The notes under the pieces are model-generated. The model made no database searches, was not told where the DNA came from, and saw only the letters and a list, made by a program, of their open reading frames with translations. A DNA stretch of 22,403 nt. Origin: an uncultured Christensenella sp. (GTDB taxonomy: Bacteria; Bacillota; Clostridia; Christensenellales; UBA1242). Location: NCBI GenBank assembly GCA_949293925.1, contig CASFFI010000072.1, positions 1 through 22,403 on the forward strand, given 5' to 3'. Below are positions 7,283 to 15,228 of this stretch, piece after piece; the stretch's first letter is position 1; each line of letters starts with the position of its first letter. The position numbers and the translations under genes were made by a program.

Positions 7283-7756
7283 ATGTCAAGAAGAAATGCT
7301 GCTGTGGTAAGAGAAATTTTGCCTGACCCTAAATATAATTCTACAGTTGTTGCAAAAGTTATTAATCAAGTTATGACTTCTGGTAGAAAGGGTATCGCTC
7401 AATCTATAGTATATTCTGCTATGGATAATGCTTCAGCAAAAATAAATGCTGAACCATTAGAAGTTCTTACTGTTGCACTTGAAAATATTAAACCTGTTCT
7501 TGAAACTAAAGCTAGAAGAGTTGGTGGTGCTAACTATCAAGTTCCTATGGAAATTAGAGCAGAAAGAAGACAAACTCTTGCTATTCGTTGGTTAGTCGAT
7601 TTCGCAAGAAAAAGAACAGGTGAACGCGGTATGGAAAATAAACTTGCCGCTGAAATAGTCGATGCTTACAATCAAACAGGTGGTGCTGTTAAGCGTAGAG
7701 ATGAAATGCATAGACAAGCAGAAGCAAACAAGGCTTTTGCTCATTATCGTTGGTAA
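7283..7756 (+). CDS. rpsG: Small ribosomal subunit protein S7
   Basis: The 157-residue S7 protein nucleates assembly of the 30S head and lies near the mRNA exit. Recognisable segments are the N-terminal DPKYNSTVVAKVINQVM, the central KARRVGGANYQVPMEIRAER (residues about 77-96, which contact 16S rRNA), and the C-terminal RRDEMHRQAEANKAFAHYRW ending. The start has AAAGGAG about six bases upstream. It follows rpsL after 52 bases and precedes fusA by 12 bases, so it is in the same transcript. In Escherichia coli S7 represses its operon from the rpsL-rpsG spacer; only weak AT-rich pairing is visible in this spacer, so I do not claim the same here. Confidence 0.98.
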   Translation: MSRRNAAVVREILPDPKYNSTVVAKVINQVMTSGRKGIAQSIVYSAMDNASAKINAEPLEVLTVALENIKPVLETKARRVGGANYQVPMEIRAERRQTLAIRWLVDFARKRTGERGMENKLAAEIVDAYNQTGGAVKRRDEMHRQAEANKAFAHYRW

Positions 7757-7768
7757 TAGGGGGAATTT

Positions 7769-9838
7769 ATGGCTGAAAAAGTTGCGATATGTGATAGAAG
7801 AAATATCGGTATTATGGCACACATAGACGCTGGTAAAACTACTACTACTGAAAGAATTTTGTTCTATACTGGTAGAAATCATAAAATAGGTGAAGTTCAC
7901 GATGGTGCTGCTACTATGGACTGGATGGTACAAGAACAAGAAAGAGGTATTACTATTACTTCTGCATGTACTACTTGTCATTGGAAACACGCAACAATTA
8001 ATATTATTGATACTCCAGGACACGTTGACTTTACAGTTGAAGTTGAACGTTCTTTAAAAGTATTAGATGGTGCTGTCGCTTTGTTTAGTGCCAGAGAAGC
8101 TGTTCAAGCTCAATCTGAAAATGTTTGGCGTCAAGCTTCTAAATATTATGTTCCTAGAATTTGTTATATTAACAAAATGGATATTAATGATGCAAACTTC
8201 GATAGATGTGTTTCTAAAATCAAAGAAGTTTTAAAGGCTAATGCTGTTGCTTTACAGTGTCCTATCGGTCAGGAAGCTGACTATCAAGGTAATATTGATT
8301 TGCTTAATATGAAAGCATATTATTATATGGACGAAATCGGTAAAGTTATTGAAGAAAGAGAAATTCCTGCAGAATTGAAAGATAAAGCAGTAAAAATGAG
8401 AACAGAAATGATTGAAGCTGTTGTTGAAACTGATGATGCTTTACTAGAAAAATATTTCGCAGGTGAAGAAATTTCTGTTGATGAATTGAAAAAGGCTATT
8501 AGAAAAGCTACTTGTGAATTGAAAATATTCCCAGTACTTTGTGGTACTTCTTTAAGAAACAGGGGTACTCAAATGCTTTTAGATGCAATTGTTGATTATA
8601 TGCCTAGTCCTTTGGACGTACCACCTATCAAAGGTGTGGTTGACGGAAAAGAAGTGGTTAGACATAGTGATGAAAAAGAACCTTTCTCTGCTCTTGCATT
8701 TAAAATCGCTACTGACCCTTATGTTGGTGGTATAACATTTATCAGAGTTTATAGTGGTAAACTTGCTGCTGGTTCATATGTTTATAATGCTACTTCTGGC
8801 AAAAAAGAAAGAGTTGGTAGAATTTTGCATATGCACGCAAATTCTAGAGAAGATTGTGATGAAGTTTATGCTGGTGATATTTGTGCTGTTGTAGGTCTTA
8901 AAGATACTACTACAGGTGATACATTGTGCGATGAAGCACACCCTATATTACTTGAAACTATGAACTTCGAAAAGCCAGTTATTGAAATGGCTATCGAACC
9001 TAAAGATAAAAATTCTCAAGAAAAATTGGCTTTGGCTTTAGTAAAACTTATGAAAGAAGACCCTACTTTTAAATCTTATACTGATAAAGAAACTGGTCAG
9101 ACAATTATAGCTGGTATGGGTGAACTTCATTTGGATATTATTGTTGACCGTTTAAGAAGAGAGTTTAATGTAGATGTTAATGTAGGTAAACCTCAAGTTT
9201 CTTACAAAGAAACTATTAGAAAATCTGCAGATGCTGAAGGTAAATATATCAAACAATCTGGTGGTAGAGGTCAATATGGTCATTGTAAAATTACAGTTGA
9301 ACCACTTCCTCCAACAACTGGCTATCAGTTTGAATCAAAAGTTGTTGGTGGTGCTATTCCTAAAGAATTTATTGGACCTATTGATGCAGGTATCCAAGAA
9401 GCTAGAATGACTGGTGTTATCGCTGGTTATGAAACTATTGACTTTAAGGTTACAGTTTATGATGGTTCTTATCACGATGTTGACTCATCTGAAATGGCAT
9501 TTAAAATTGCCGGTTCAATGGCGTTTAAAGAAGCTATGAAAAAAGCAGACCCAGTATTGCTTGAACCTGTTATGAAAGTTGAAGTTTCTGTACCTGATGA
9601 TTATCTTGGTAATGTTATGGGCGGATTAACTTCTAGAAGAGGTATTTTGACTGGTACTGATTCTAGAGGCGGTAGCACTGTAGTTAATGCTGAAGTTCCT
9701 CTTGCTGAAATGTTTGGTTATGCTACTGATTTAAGAGGTGCTACTCAAGGTAGAGGTACTTATCAAATGGTATTTGACCACTATGCTGAAGTTCCTAAAA
9801 ATGTCGCTGATAAAATAGCAAGTGAAAGACTTAAATAA
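7769..9838 (+). CDS. fusA: Translation elongation factor G
   Basis: EF-G is the GTPase that drives translocation on the ribosome. The 689-residue protein has the full five-domain length. GTP-binding motifs are AHIDAGKTT at 17-25 (G1), RGITIT at 59-64 (G2), DTPGH at 81-85 with the catalytic His 85 (G3), NKMD at 135-138 (G4) and GTS near 259-261 (G5). Domain IV, which enters the A site, carries the typical QSGGRGQYGHCKITVEP segment, and domain V ends with ADKIASERLK. The start has AGGGGG five bases upstream. One divergence is the segment after G3, which reads DGAVALFSAREAVQAQSENVW where most bacterial EF-Gs have a CAVGGV-type stretch. It sits in the canonical str operon position, so it is the main EF-G. 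Confidence 0.97.
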   Translation: MAEKVAICDRRNIGIMAHIDAGKTTTTERILFYTGRNHKIGEVHDGAATMDWMVQEQERGITITSACTTCHWKHATINIIDTPGHVDFTVEVERSLKVLDGAVALFSAREAVQAQSENVWRQASKYYVPRICYINKMDINDANFDRCVSKIKEVLKANAVALQCPIGQEADYQGNIDLLNMKAYYYMDEIGKVIEEREIPAELKDKAVKMRTEMIEAVVETDDALLEKYFAGEEISVDELKKAIRKATCELKIFPVLCGTSLRNRGTQMLLDAIVDYMPSPLDVPPIKGVVDGKEVVRHSDEKEPFSALAFKIATDPYVGGITFIRVYSGKLAAGSYVYNATSGKKERVGRILHMHANSREDCDEVYAGDICAVVGLKDTTTGDTLCDEAHPILLETMNFEKPVIEMAIEPKDKNSQEKLALALVKLMKEDPTFKSYTDKETGQTIIAGMGELHLDIIVDRLRREFNVDVNVGKPQVSYKETIRKSADAEGKYIKQSGGRGQYGHCKITVEPLPPTTGYQFESKVVGGAIPKEFIGPIDAGIQEARMTGVIAGYETIDFKVTVYDGSYHDVDSSEMAFKIAGSMAFKEAMKKADPVLLEPVMKVEVSVPDDYLGNVMGGLTSRRGILTGTDSRGGSTVVNAEVPLAEMFGYATDLRGATQGRGTYQMVFDHYAEVPKNVADKIASERLK

Positions 9839-9859
9839 TTTAAAACTTATGTATTTTGC

Positions 9860-9888
9860 TTGACAATAATTTTTATATATTTTATATT
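9860..9888 (+). promoter_or_regulatory. Separate promoter for tuf
   Basis: A perfect TTGACA (9860-9865) and TATATT (9883-9888, five of six) lie 17 bp apart in the 78-base fusA-tuf gap. The predicted start near 9895 precedes AAGGAG at 9904. It would let tuf be made in excess of the other str genes. No terminator separates it from fusA, so read-through is also likely. Confidence 0.85.
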
Positions 9889-9916
9889 AAATTGAGTAAA
9901 TTAAAGGAGATTAAAA

Positions 9917-11119
9917 ATGGCAAAATCTAAATTTGAAAGAAATAAACCACACGTTAACATTGGTACTATTGGCCACGTTGACCACGGTAAAACTACTTTA
10001 ACTGCAGCTATTACTATGGTACTTGCTGCTATGGGATTATCTGAAAAGAATAGATATGACCAAATTGATAATACACCAGAAGAAAAAGCTAGAGGTATTA
10101 CAATTAATACTTCTCACGTTGAATATGAAACAGCTAAAAGACACTATGCTCACGTTGACTGTCCAGGACACGCTGACTATGTTAAAAACATGATTACTGG
10201 TGCTGCTCAAATGGACGGTGCAATACTTGTTGTTGCTGCAACTGATGGTTGTATGCCTCAAACTAAAGAACACATCTTGCTTGCTAGACAAGTTGGCGTT
10301 CCTTATATCGTTGTTTTCATGAACAAAATCGACCAAGTTGATGACCCTGAAATCCTTGACTTAGTTGAAATGGAAATCAGAGAAACTTTGAATGAATATG
10401 AATTCCCTGGCGATGAAGTTCCTGTTATTAGAGGTTCTGCTCTTAAGGCTTTGGAAGCTGCTCAAGCTGGTAATGCTGATGACCCTGCTTGTCAATGTAT
10501 TAAGGACTTGATGGACGCTGTTGATAAATATATCCCTGACCCTGTAAGAGATACTGATAAACCTTTCTTAATGCCTGTTGAAGACGTATTCTCAATCACT
10601 GGTCGTGGTACTGTTGCTACTGGTAGAGTAGAACGTGGTGTCGTTAAACTTGGTGAAGAAGTTGAACTTGTTGGTATTAAACCTGCTAGAAAAGTTGTTA
10701 TCACAGGTATCGAAATGTTCAGAAAATCACTAGATGAAGCTAGAAGTGGTGATAACGCTGGTTTGCTTCTTCGTGGTATTCAAAGAAATGAAATTGAAAG
10801 AGGTCAAGTTTTGGCTAAAGTTGGTTCAATTCACCCTCATACAAAATTCACTGCACAAGTTTATGTTTTGAAGAAAGAAGAAGGTGGTAGACATACTCCA
10901 TTCTTTAATGGTTATCGTCCTCAATTCTATTTCAGAACTACTGATATTACTGGTTCTATTGAACTTCCTCAAGGTACTGAAATGGTTATGCCTGGTGATA
11001 ACATCACTATGACAGTTGAACTAATCAACCCTATCGCTATTGAAAAAGGTTTAAGATTCGCTATCCGTGAAGGTGGTAGAACTGTTGGTTCTGGTGTCGT
11101 TGCAGACATTATTAAATAA
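9917..11119 (+). CDS. tuf: Translation elongation factor Tu
   Basis: EF-Tu delivers aminoacyl-tRNA to the ribosome as a GTP complex. The 400-residue protein has GHVDHGKT at 19-26 (G1), RGITI at 59-63 (G2), DCPGH at 81-85 with catalytic His 85 (G3), NKID at 136-139 (G4) and GSALKAL (G5). Domain II shows SITGRGTVATGRVERG, and the C-terminal domain carries FNGYRPQFYFRTTDITG and ends REGGRTVGSGVVADIIK. Length and all motifs are normal. Codons are richer in C at the third position (GAC, CAC, ATC, TTC) than in the neighbouring hypothetical genes, as expected for very high expression. It has its own promoter and is closed by a strong terminator. Confidence 0.98.
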   Translation: MAKSKFERNKPHVNIGTIGHVDHGKTTLTAAITMVLAAMGLSEKNRYDQIDNTPEEKARGITINTSHVEYETAKRHYAHVDCPGHADYVKNMITGAAQMDGAILVVAATDGCMPQTKEHILLARQVGVPYIVVFMNKIDQVDDPEILDLVEMEIRETLNEYEFPGDEVPVIRGSALKALEAAQAGNADDPACQCIKDLMDAVDKYIPDPVRDTDKPFLMPVEDVFSITGRGTVATGRVERGVVKLGEEVELVGIKPARKVVITGIEMFRKSLDEARSGDNAGLLLRGIQRNEIERGQVLAKVGSIHPHTKFTAQVYVLKKEEGGRHTPFFNGYRPQFYFRTTDITGSIELPQGTEMVMPGDNITMTVELINPIAIEKGLRFAIREGGRTVGSGVVADIIK

Positions 11120-11143
11120 TTCAATTTATATTTATTGTAGTAT

Positions 11144-11175
11144 AAAAATCACACGCTGTTTGTGTGATTTTTTTT
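11144..11175 (+). terminator. Intrinsic terminator of tuf
   Basis: A perfect 11-bp stem (AAAAATCACAC at 11144-11154, GTGTGATTTTT at 11162-11172) has a 7-base loop, and the T run ends at 11175. This closes the str operon. Confidence 0.93.
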
Positions 11176-11437
11176 ACCTTCAAATTTATTTATTCGTAAA
11201 AGATAAAAAATTATAGATTAAAAATATGATTTTTAATAATTTTACTTAATTTTAGTTGTAAGGATTAAATTTATATTTGTTTAATAATTATAAACATTAA
11301 AATAATTTTGTAAAAAAAAGAATAGAAAAAATTTATGAATATCTGTGTAATTTACAAATAATAATTTTTTTGATGGATTAAATTCAAAATTATTATTTTT
11401 AATTTGTTTTGTAAATATAAAAATTTATTTTAATATA
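11176..11437 (+). other. AT-rich spacer with no gene seen
   Basis: This is part of a 413-base gap between tuf and the surface protein gene. It is almost pure A and T with some short AT palindromes. No open frame with a ribosome site and no structured RNA was seen on either strand. Confidence 0.55.
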
Positions 11438-11466
11438 TTGCAAATGTAAATTAATTGTGGTAGAAT
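11438..11466 (+). promoter_or_regulatory. Promoter of the leucine-rich surface protein gene
   Basis: TTGCAA (11438-11443, four of six) and TAGAAT (11461-11466, five of six) are 17 bp apart, with extended -10 TG at 11458-11459. The predicted start near 11473 leaves a leader of about 60 bases. Confidence 0.7.
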
Positions 11467-11532
11467 AACAAAAAGTAGCGGATAAATTTTAGCAAGAAAA
11501 AATATAAAAAGGAGGAAAATAGTAATAAAAGT

Positions 11533-13422
11533 ATGAATGCAAATGCAAAAAATATAAAAAAATTAAAAATTCTGTTAATATCACTACTTATTATTGTAAT
11601 AGCGGGGGCTATAATTTTAATTGTTGTAAATGTAAGTAAAAATACAAACTTTAACATATCTGCAATATCTTCAAATGAAACTTTAGGAACAGCACATGTA
11701 GATGATAGGAAATTTAATATAGGAGATGAAATTACTTTAACAGCTAATTTTATTGGTAATGAAAGGGGTGATTTTTTGGGTTGGAGAGCGAATTCAATAA
11801 ATGGCGAATTGGTTTCAACCACATTAGATTACACTTTTAAACTGCAAAGAACTAGTCCTAAAAAGTACTATGCAATTTTTTCGGAACAAAATGAGAAACT
11901 ATATTTTTCATTATCTTCAACTAAACAAGAAGCAACTTTACAAATGGTCTCGGACACTTCTGTAAATATACAAATTCCATCAGTTATACAAAGAGATGAA
12001 CAATATATAGTAACATCAATGATTGATACTGGAGTCTTTAGTGACGTGGCAGAAACTCTAGAAAGTTTAATTTTGCCTGATACATTGACTAGAATAGGTA
12101 ACAATGCATTTTCAGGTTGTACAAATTTAAAACATATTAGGATTCCTGATAGTGTAAAACAAATTGGAGCATATGCTTTTTCTGGATGCGATAATTTAAA
12201 TTATCAAATAGATAAAGGTGTAAAATATATAAGTAGCGTTACCAATCAATATTATGCTTTAATAGATGCAAAAAATTTTGTGGGTGGAGAATATGAAATA
12301 AAAGATTCTTGCAAAATAGTTCTTCCATATGCATTTTCGAGTTGTATTAGTTTAACAAATCTTGTAATTTCAGATAGCGTAATAAATTTAGGGGAAAGAG
12401 CATTTAATCAATGTACAAGTTTAAAAAACGTTATAATTGGAAGTGGCGTGAGAAGTGTTGAAGAATCAGTATTTGAGGATTGCAATAGCTTAGTTAATTT
12501 AATCATCAATGATGGTGTAACAATCATCGGTGACAGAATGTTTTTCGATTGTTCAAGTTTAAAAAATCTTACAATTCCTAATTCCGTAACAAGTATAGGA
12601 AGTTCTGCTTTTTATAATTGTACAGATTTATCAACTGTTGTTATTTCTGATAATGTTAAAGAAATCGGTGACGGTGCTTTTTACGCTACAAATTTAACGA
12701 ATATAAAATTACCAAACAAATTAGAAAATTTAGGTGATTATGTATTTGAAGATTGTTCCAATTTAATGGAGATAGAAATTGATGAAAATAATCAATATTA
12801 CACAACAGATGAATATGGTGTTTTATATGATAAAAACAAACTTATTTTAATTCGATATCCAGCTGGTAATGCAAGGACATCTTATATAATTCCAGAAGGT
12901 GTATTAACTATATCTCCATTAGCGTTTGCTGATGTTGATGCTTTAGTATATGTAAATATTCCAAATAGTGTAACAAGTATAGGAAATTCTGCATTTTATA
13001 GTTGTTATAGTTTAGAAAATGTACAAATGGGAGTTAATATTACAACTATAGGAAAATCAGCGTTTTATAGATGTTCAAGTTTAACAAGTATAACTTTCCC
13101 AGACAATTTAAGAAGTATAGGAAATAGTGCATTTTATTACTGTCATAATTTGCAAAGCGTAGTATTAAATCAAAAATTGACTAACATTGAATCGCTTGTA
13201 TTTGATGCTTGCTATGACTTAATAAATGTAACAATTAATGATTATGTATATGGAAATTGTTCTTCAAGCAGTTCTTGCGGTAAATTACTAGATAATGCTG
13301 AAGTCATATATATTCCTAAGAATTTAGTGGAAAATGATAGTATTGTTATGGGTGATTATATTAAAAATAATTTTACACAAGGTTCTCTTCAAAATGAACA
13401 CTATGTATTCTATAGAAAATAA
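11533..13422 (+). CDS. BspA-type leucine-rich repeat surface protein, membrane anchored
   Basis: The 629-residue protein begins with lysines and a hydrophobic helix at about residues 11-34 (signal anchor or uncleaved signal peptide), so the rest should be outside the cell. Residues about 50-116 look like a small beta domain of the InlB B-repeat type (GDEITLTANF, FLGWRANS, YYAIF). From about 178 to 570 there are roughly 14 BspA/LRR_5 units of about 23 residues, consensus L..I.IPNSVTSIG..AFY.C. One island carries the typical YGVLYDKNKLILIRYP segment. No LPXTG sorting signal ends it. Such proteins usually bind host or matrix ligands; this one's ligand is unknown. GGAGG (11511-11515) lies 17 bases before the ATG, unusually far, and no closer in-frame start exists. 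ATA codons are common, unlike the ribosomal genes. It is a single-gene unit. Confidence 0.92.
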   Translation: MNANAKNIKKLKILLISLLIIVIAGAIILIVVNVSKNTNFNISAISSNETLGTAHVDDRKFNIGDEITLTANFIGNERGDFLGWRANSINGELVSTTLDYTFKLQRTSPKKYYAIFSEQNEKLYFSLSSTKQEATLQMVSDTSVNIQIPSVIQRDEQYIVTSMIDTGVFSDVAETLESLILPDTLTRIGNNAFSGCTNLKHIRIPDSVKQIGAYAFSGCDNLNYQIDKGVKYISSVTNQYYALIDAKNFVGGEYEIKDSCKIVLPYAFSSCISLTNLVISDSVINLGERAFNQCTSLKNVIIGSGVRSVEESVFEDCNSLVNLIINDGVTIIGDRMFFDCSSLKNLTIPNSVTSIGSSAFYNCTDLSTVVISDNVKEIGDGAFYATNLTNIKLPNKLENLGDYVFEDCSNLMEIEIDENNQYYTTDEYGVLYDKNKLILIRYPAGNARTSYIIPEGVLTISPLAFADVDALVYVNIPNSVTSIGNSAFYSCYSLENVQMGVNITTIGKSAFYRCSSLTSITFPDNLRSIGNSAFYYCHNLQSVVLNQKLTNIESLVFDACYDLINVTINDYVYGNCSSSSSCGKLLDNAEVIYIPKNLVENDSIVMGDYIKNNFTQGSLQNEHYVFYRK

Positions 13423-13465
13423 AATATTTAAAAATTATAAAGTTGGATATATTTATATTTTAAGT

Positions 13466-13495
13466 AAAAAGTTTAGCAATTGTGCTAAACTTTTT
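13466..13495 (+). terminator. Intrinsic terminator of the surface protein gene
   Basis: A perfect 13-bp stem (AAAAAGTTTAGCA at 13466-13478, TGCTAAACTTTTT at 13483-13495) has a 4-base loop. The symmetric A and T flanks mean it could work in both directions. It insulates trpS from read-through. Confidence 0.9.
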
Positions 13496-13559
13496 ATGTA
13501 TAATATTATATATTTTTTTATCTTTAAGTCATTTATAATTTATAATATTGTTTAAATTA

Positions 13560-13588
13560 TTGACAAATATTTCTGTGTATGTTAAATT
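13560..13588 (+). promoter_or_regulatory. Promoter of the trpS leader transcript
   Basis: A perfect TTGACA (13560-13565) is followed 17 bp later by TAAATT (13583-13588), with extended -10 TG at 13580-13581; TTAAAT one base earlier is an alternative. Either places the start near 13593-13595, right at the ribosome site of the leader peptide, so the 5' untranslated part is only about 10 bases. Confidence 0.75.
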
Positions 13589-13604
13589 TTTTGCAGGAGT
13601 AAAT

Positions 13605-13640
13605 ATGATAAAACTTTGGTGGCAAGTTCTAGTTATTTAA
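13605..13640 (+). CDS. Trp leader peptide MIKLWWQVLVI of the trpS attenuator
   Basis: This is an 11-codon frame with AGGAG (13595-13599) five bases before ATG, which is ideal spacing. Codons 5 and 6 are both TGG (13617-13622), and Trp is otherwise a rare residue, so two adjacent Trp codons just upstream of the tryptophanyl-tRNA synthetase gene are very unlikely by chance. The peptide itself probably has no function. The ribosome reading it would pause when charged tRNA-Trp is scarce and so decide which RNA structure forms downstream. The Trp codons lie inside the 5' arm of a hairpin: 13610-13617 pairs with 13663-13670, and 13622-13627 with 13655-13660. Confidence 0.85.
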   Translation: MIKLWWQVLVI

Positions 13641-13654
13641 TTCTGTTAGATTAC

Positions 13655-13694
13655 ACTTGCAAAAAGTTTTTACTCGGTAGGATTTTTTGTGAGT
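13655..13694 (+). promoter_or_regulatory. Predicted antiterminator helix of the trpS leader
   Basis: ACTTGCAAAAAG (13655-13666) can pair with TTTTTTGTGAGT (13683-13694) over 12 contiguous positions, three of them G-T. The 3' arm is the loop of the downstream terminator and touches its 3' arm with no linker, so the two helices cannot coexist. The 5' arm also pairs with the Trp-codon region. This gives the classic 1:2, 2:3 and 3:4 alternatives. The pairing was worked out by hand, not with a folding program. Confidence 0.65.
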
Positions 13695-13708
13695 CTGCCG
13701 AGTTTTTT
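13672..13708 (+). terminator. Attenuator terminator upstream of trpS
   Basis: ACTCGGTAG (13672-13680) pairs with CTGCCGAGT (13695-13703), 9 bp with one G-T pair, and a run of six T follows (13703-13708). It lies between the leader peptide and trpS, 31 bases before the trpS start, so it must be passed for the gene to be expressed. No T-box core (specifier loop or the conserved antiterminator bulge) is present in the leader. Confidence 0.9.
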
Positions 13709-13739
13709 ATTATTATTTGATTATAATTAAAGGAGAATT

Positions 13740-14789
13740 ATGGGAAATATTATTTTAACTGGTGATAGGCCAACAGGGAAATTGCATATTGGACATTTTG
13801 TTGGTAGTTTGCAAAATAGAGTAAAAATGCAAAATGAAGGAAATTTTGATAAAATGTATGTTATGATTGCAGATAGTCAAGCACTAACTGATAATTTTAA
13901 TAATGTAAAAAAAGTGCAAGACAATATTATAGAAGTGGCTCTTGATTATCTTTCTGTTGGTATTGACCCTAATAAAGTTACTTTGTTTTTGCAAAGTCAA
14001 GTGAGTGAACTTACTGAATTTAATTTTTATTATCTTAATTTGGTAACACTTGCAAGAGCAAAAAGAAATCCTACTGTTAAATCAGAAATGAAAGAAAAAG
14101 GATATAAAGATGATGTACCTTTGGGCTTTTTGTGTTACCCTGTAAGTCAAACTGCTGACATAACTGCTTTTAATGCTAATATTGTTCCTGTTGGCGAAGA
14201 CCAATTGCCTGTTATAGAACAAGCGCGTGAAATAGTTAGAACTTTTAATAATTTATACGGAGAAACTTTAATTGAACCTATTGGAGTTTTGCCTGATAAA
14301 TCAACTTGTAAGCGATTGCCTGGTACAGATGGCATTCATAAAATGAGTAAAAGTTTAGGCAATTGTATTTATTTAAGCGATAGTGAACAAGATATAAAAA
14401 AGAAAGTATTTTCTATGTACACTGATGAAAATCACATTAAGGTTAGCGACCCGGGCAAAGTAGAAGGTAATGTTGTTTTTAGTTATTTAGATGCTTTTTG
14501 TGAAGATGAACATTTTAAAAAATATCTACCTGAATACAACAATCTTGATGAGTTAAAAGCTCATTATAGAAAAGGTGGACTTGGAGATGTAAAAATTAAA
14601 AATTTTTTAAATTCTATTTTGCAGGAAATTTTACTTCCTATAAGAACTAAAAGACAAGAATTAGAAAAAGATAAAGATAAAATTATGAACATTTTATATA
14701 ATGGTAGCAAACAGGCAAGCCTTGATGCACACAAAAATCTTATAAGGTTGAAAACTGCTATGGGAATTAATTACTTTAATGAAATTTAA
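13740..14789 (+). CDS. trpS: Tryptophanyl-tRNA synthetase (TrpRS II-like)
   Basis: This class I enzyme charges tRNA-Trp with tryptophan. The 349-residue protein has TGDRPTGKLHIGH with HIGH at 16-19 and HKMSKSLGN with KMSKS at 201-205. Other family segments are PVSQTADI and VPVGEDQLPVIEQAREIV. The start has AAAGGAG (13729-13735) four bases upstream. The Bacillus-type enzyme begins SGIQPSG with a degenerate HIGH; this one instead looks, from memory, like the auxiliary group that includes Deinococcus TrpRS II and the indolmycin-resistant Streptomyces TrpRS1. Whether a second trpS exists in the genome cannot be seen. Expression is probably controlled by the attenuator just upstream, in which pausing at Trp codons would allow read-through. 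It is a single-gene unit with its own terminator. Confidence 0.95.
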   Translation: MGNIILTGDRPTGKLHIGHFVGSLQNRVKMQNEGNFDKMYVMIADSQALTDNFNNVKKVQDNIIEVALDYLSVGIDPNKVTLFLQSQVSELTEFNFYYLNLVTLARAKRNPTVKSEMKEKGYKDDVPLGFLCYPVSQTADITAFNANIVPVGEDQLPVIEQAREIVRTFNNLYGETLIEPIGVLPDKSTCKRLPGTDGIHKMSKSLGNCIYLSDSEQDIKKKVFSMYTDENHIKVSDPGKVEGNVVFSYLDAFCEDEHFKKYLPEYNNLDELKAHYRKGGLGDVKIKNFLNSILQEILLPIRTKRQELEKDKDKIMNILYNGSKQASLDAHKNLIRLKTAMGINYFNEI

Positions 14790-14821
14790 TCAAAATTTGT
14801 TTAAATTTATTTATTAAATAC

Positions 14822-14851
14822 AAAAGGAACTCTAAATTAAGTTCCTTTTTT
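14822..14851 (+). terminator. Intrinsic terminator of trpS, possibly bidirectional
   Basis: AAAAGGAACT (14822-14831) and AGTTCCTTTT (14840-14849) form a perfect 10-bp stem with an 8-base loop, followed by T to 14851. It is between trpS and the converging minus-strand gene. On the minus strand the stem is followed by TTTTG, so it could end that transcript too. Confidence 0.92.
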
Positions 14852-14939
14852 GTTTTTTAAATTAGAATAATATCATATTTTTTTAGTTTGTTTAATAAAT
14901 GTTATTCTTTTTTATTTTAGTTAATATATTTTTAAATTT

Positions 14940-15116
14940 TTAAAAATAAATTCTGTTGTTATTATTCGAACAACAATTGTGATTAGTAAAGCCGTAAGCA
15001 CCAAGTGATAATAATAGAAGTAATAAAAATGTTGTGTTATTCGCTAAATCTATTCCCGTTGCTTGTGCTAAAATTCCTAATGCTATAATTATAAGTAATG
15101 TAAGAGAAAAACTCAT
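14940..15116 (-). CDS. Small two-helix membrane protein, 58 aa
   Basis: This minus-strand gene reads MSFSLTLLIIIALGILAQAT at the N-terminus, then GIDLANNTT, a second hydrophobic run LLLLLLSLGA, and a polar tail with NHNCCSNNNN before the stop. AAGGAG (complement of 15121-15126) lies four bases before the ATG, the best evidence that it is real. Two membrane helices are likely, at about residues 4-19 and 29-43. The tail has one His and two adjacent Cys (H47, C49, C50), which might bind a metal or form a disulfide. It converges on trpS and is transcribed away from the ArsR-family gene, with 142 bases between the two starts. I do not recognise the family. A link to the regulator is inference from the divergent layout. 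Confidence 0.78.
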   Translation of the reverse strand: MSFSLTLLIIIALGILAQATGIDLANNTTFLLLLLLSLGAYGFTNHNCCSNNNNRIYF

Positions 15117-15228
15117 ATTGCTCCTTTTTTTATTTTATTAAAATCATCATTAGTTTTCTACAACATATTTTTTCATTTTACTTTTTTAGTGCTTTTTGTT
15201 TATGATTTTTATCTATTTTTTTGTTATT

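Noticed and set aside
7592..8023. 143-aa minus-strand frame across rpsG and fusA
   Set aside because: It runs antisense through two certain genes, with Ser and Cys rich composition typical of shadow frames.
13590..13740. T-box riboswitch upstream of trpS
   Set aside because: The leader is far too short and lacks the specifier loop and the conserved T-box antiterminator sequence; the Trp-codon peptide explains the structure better.
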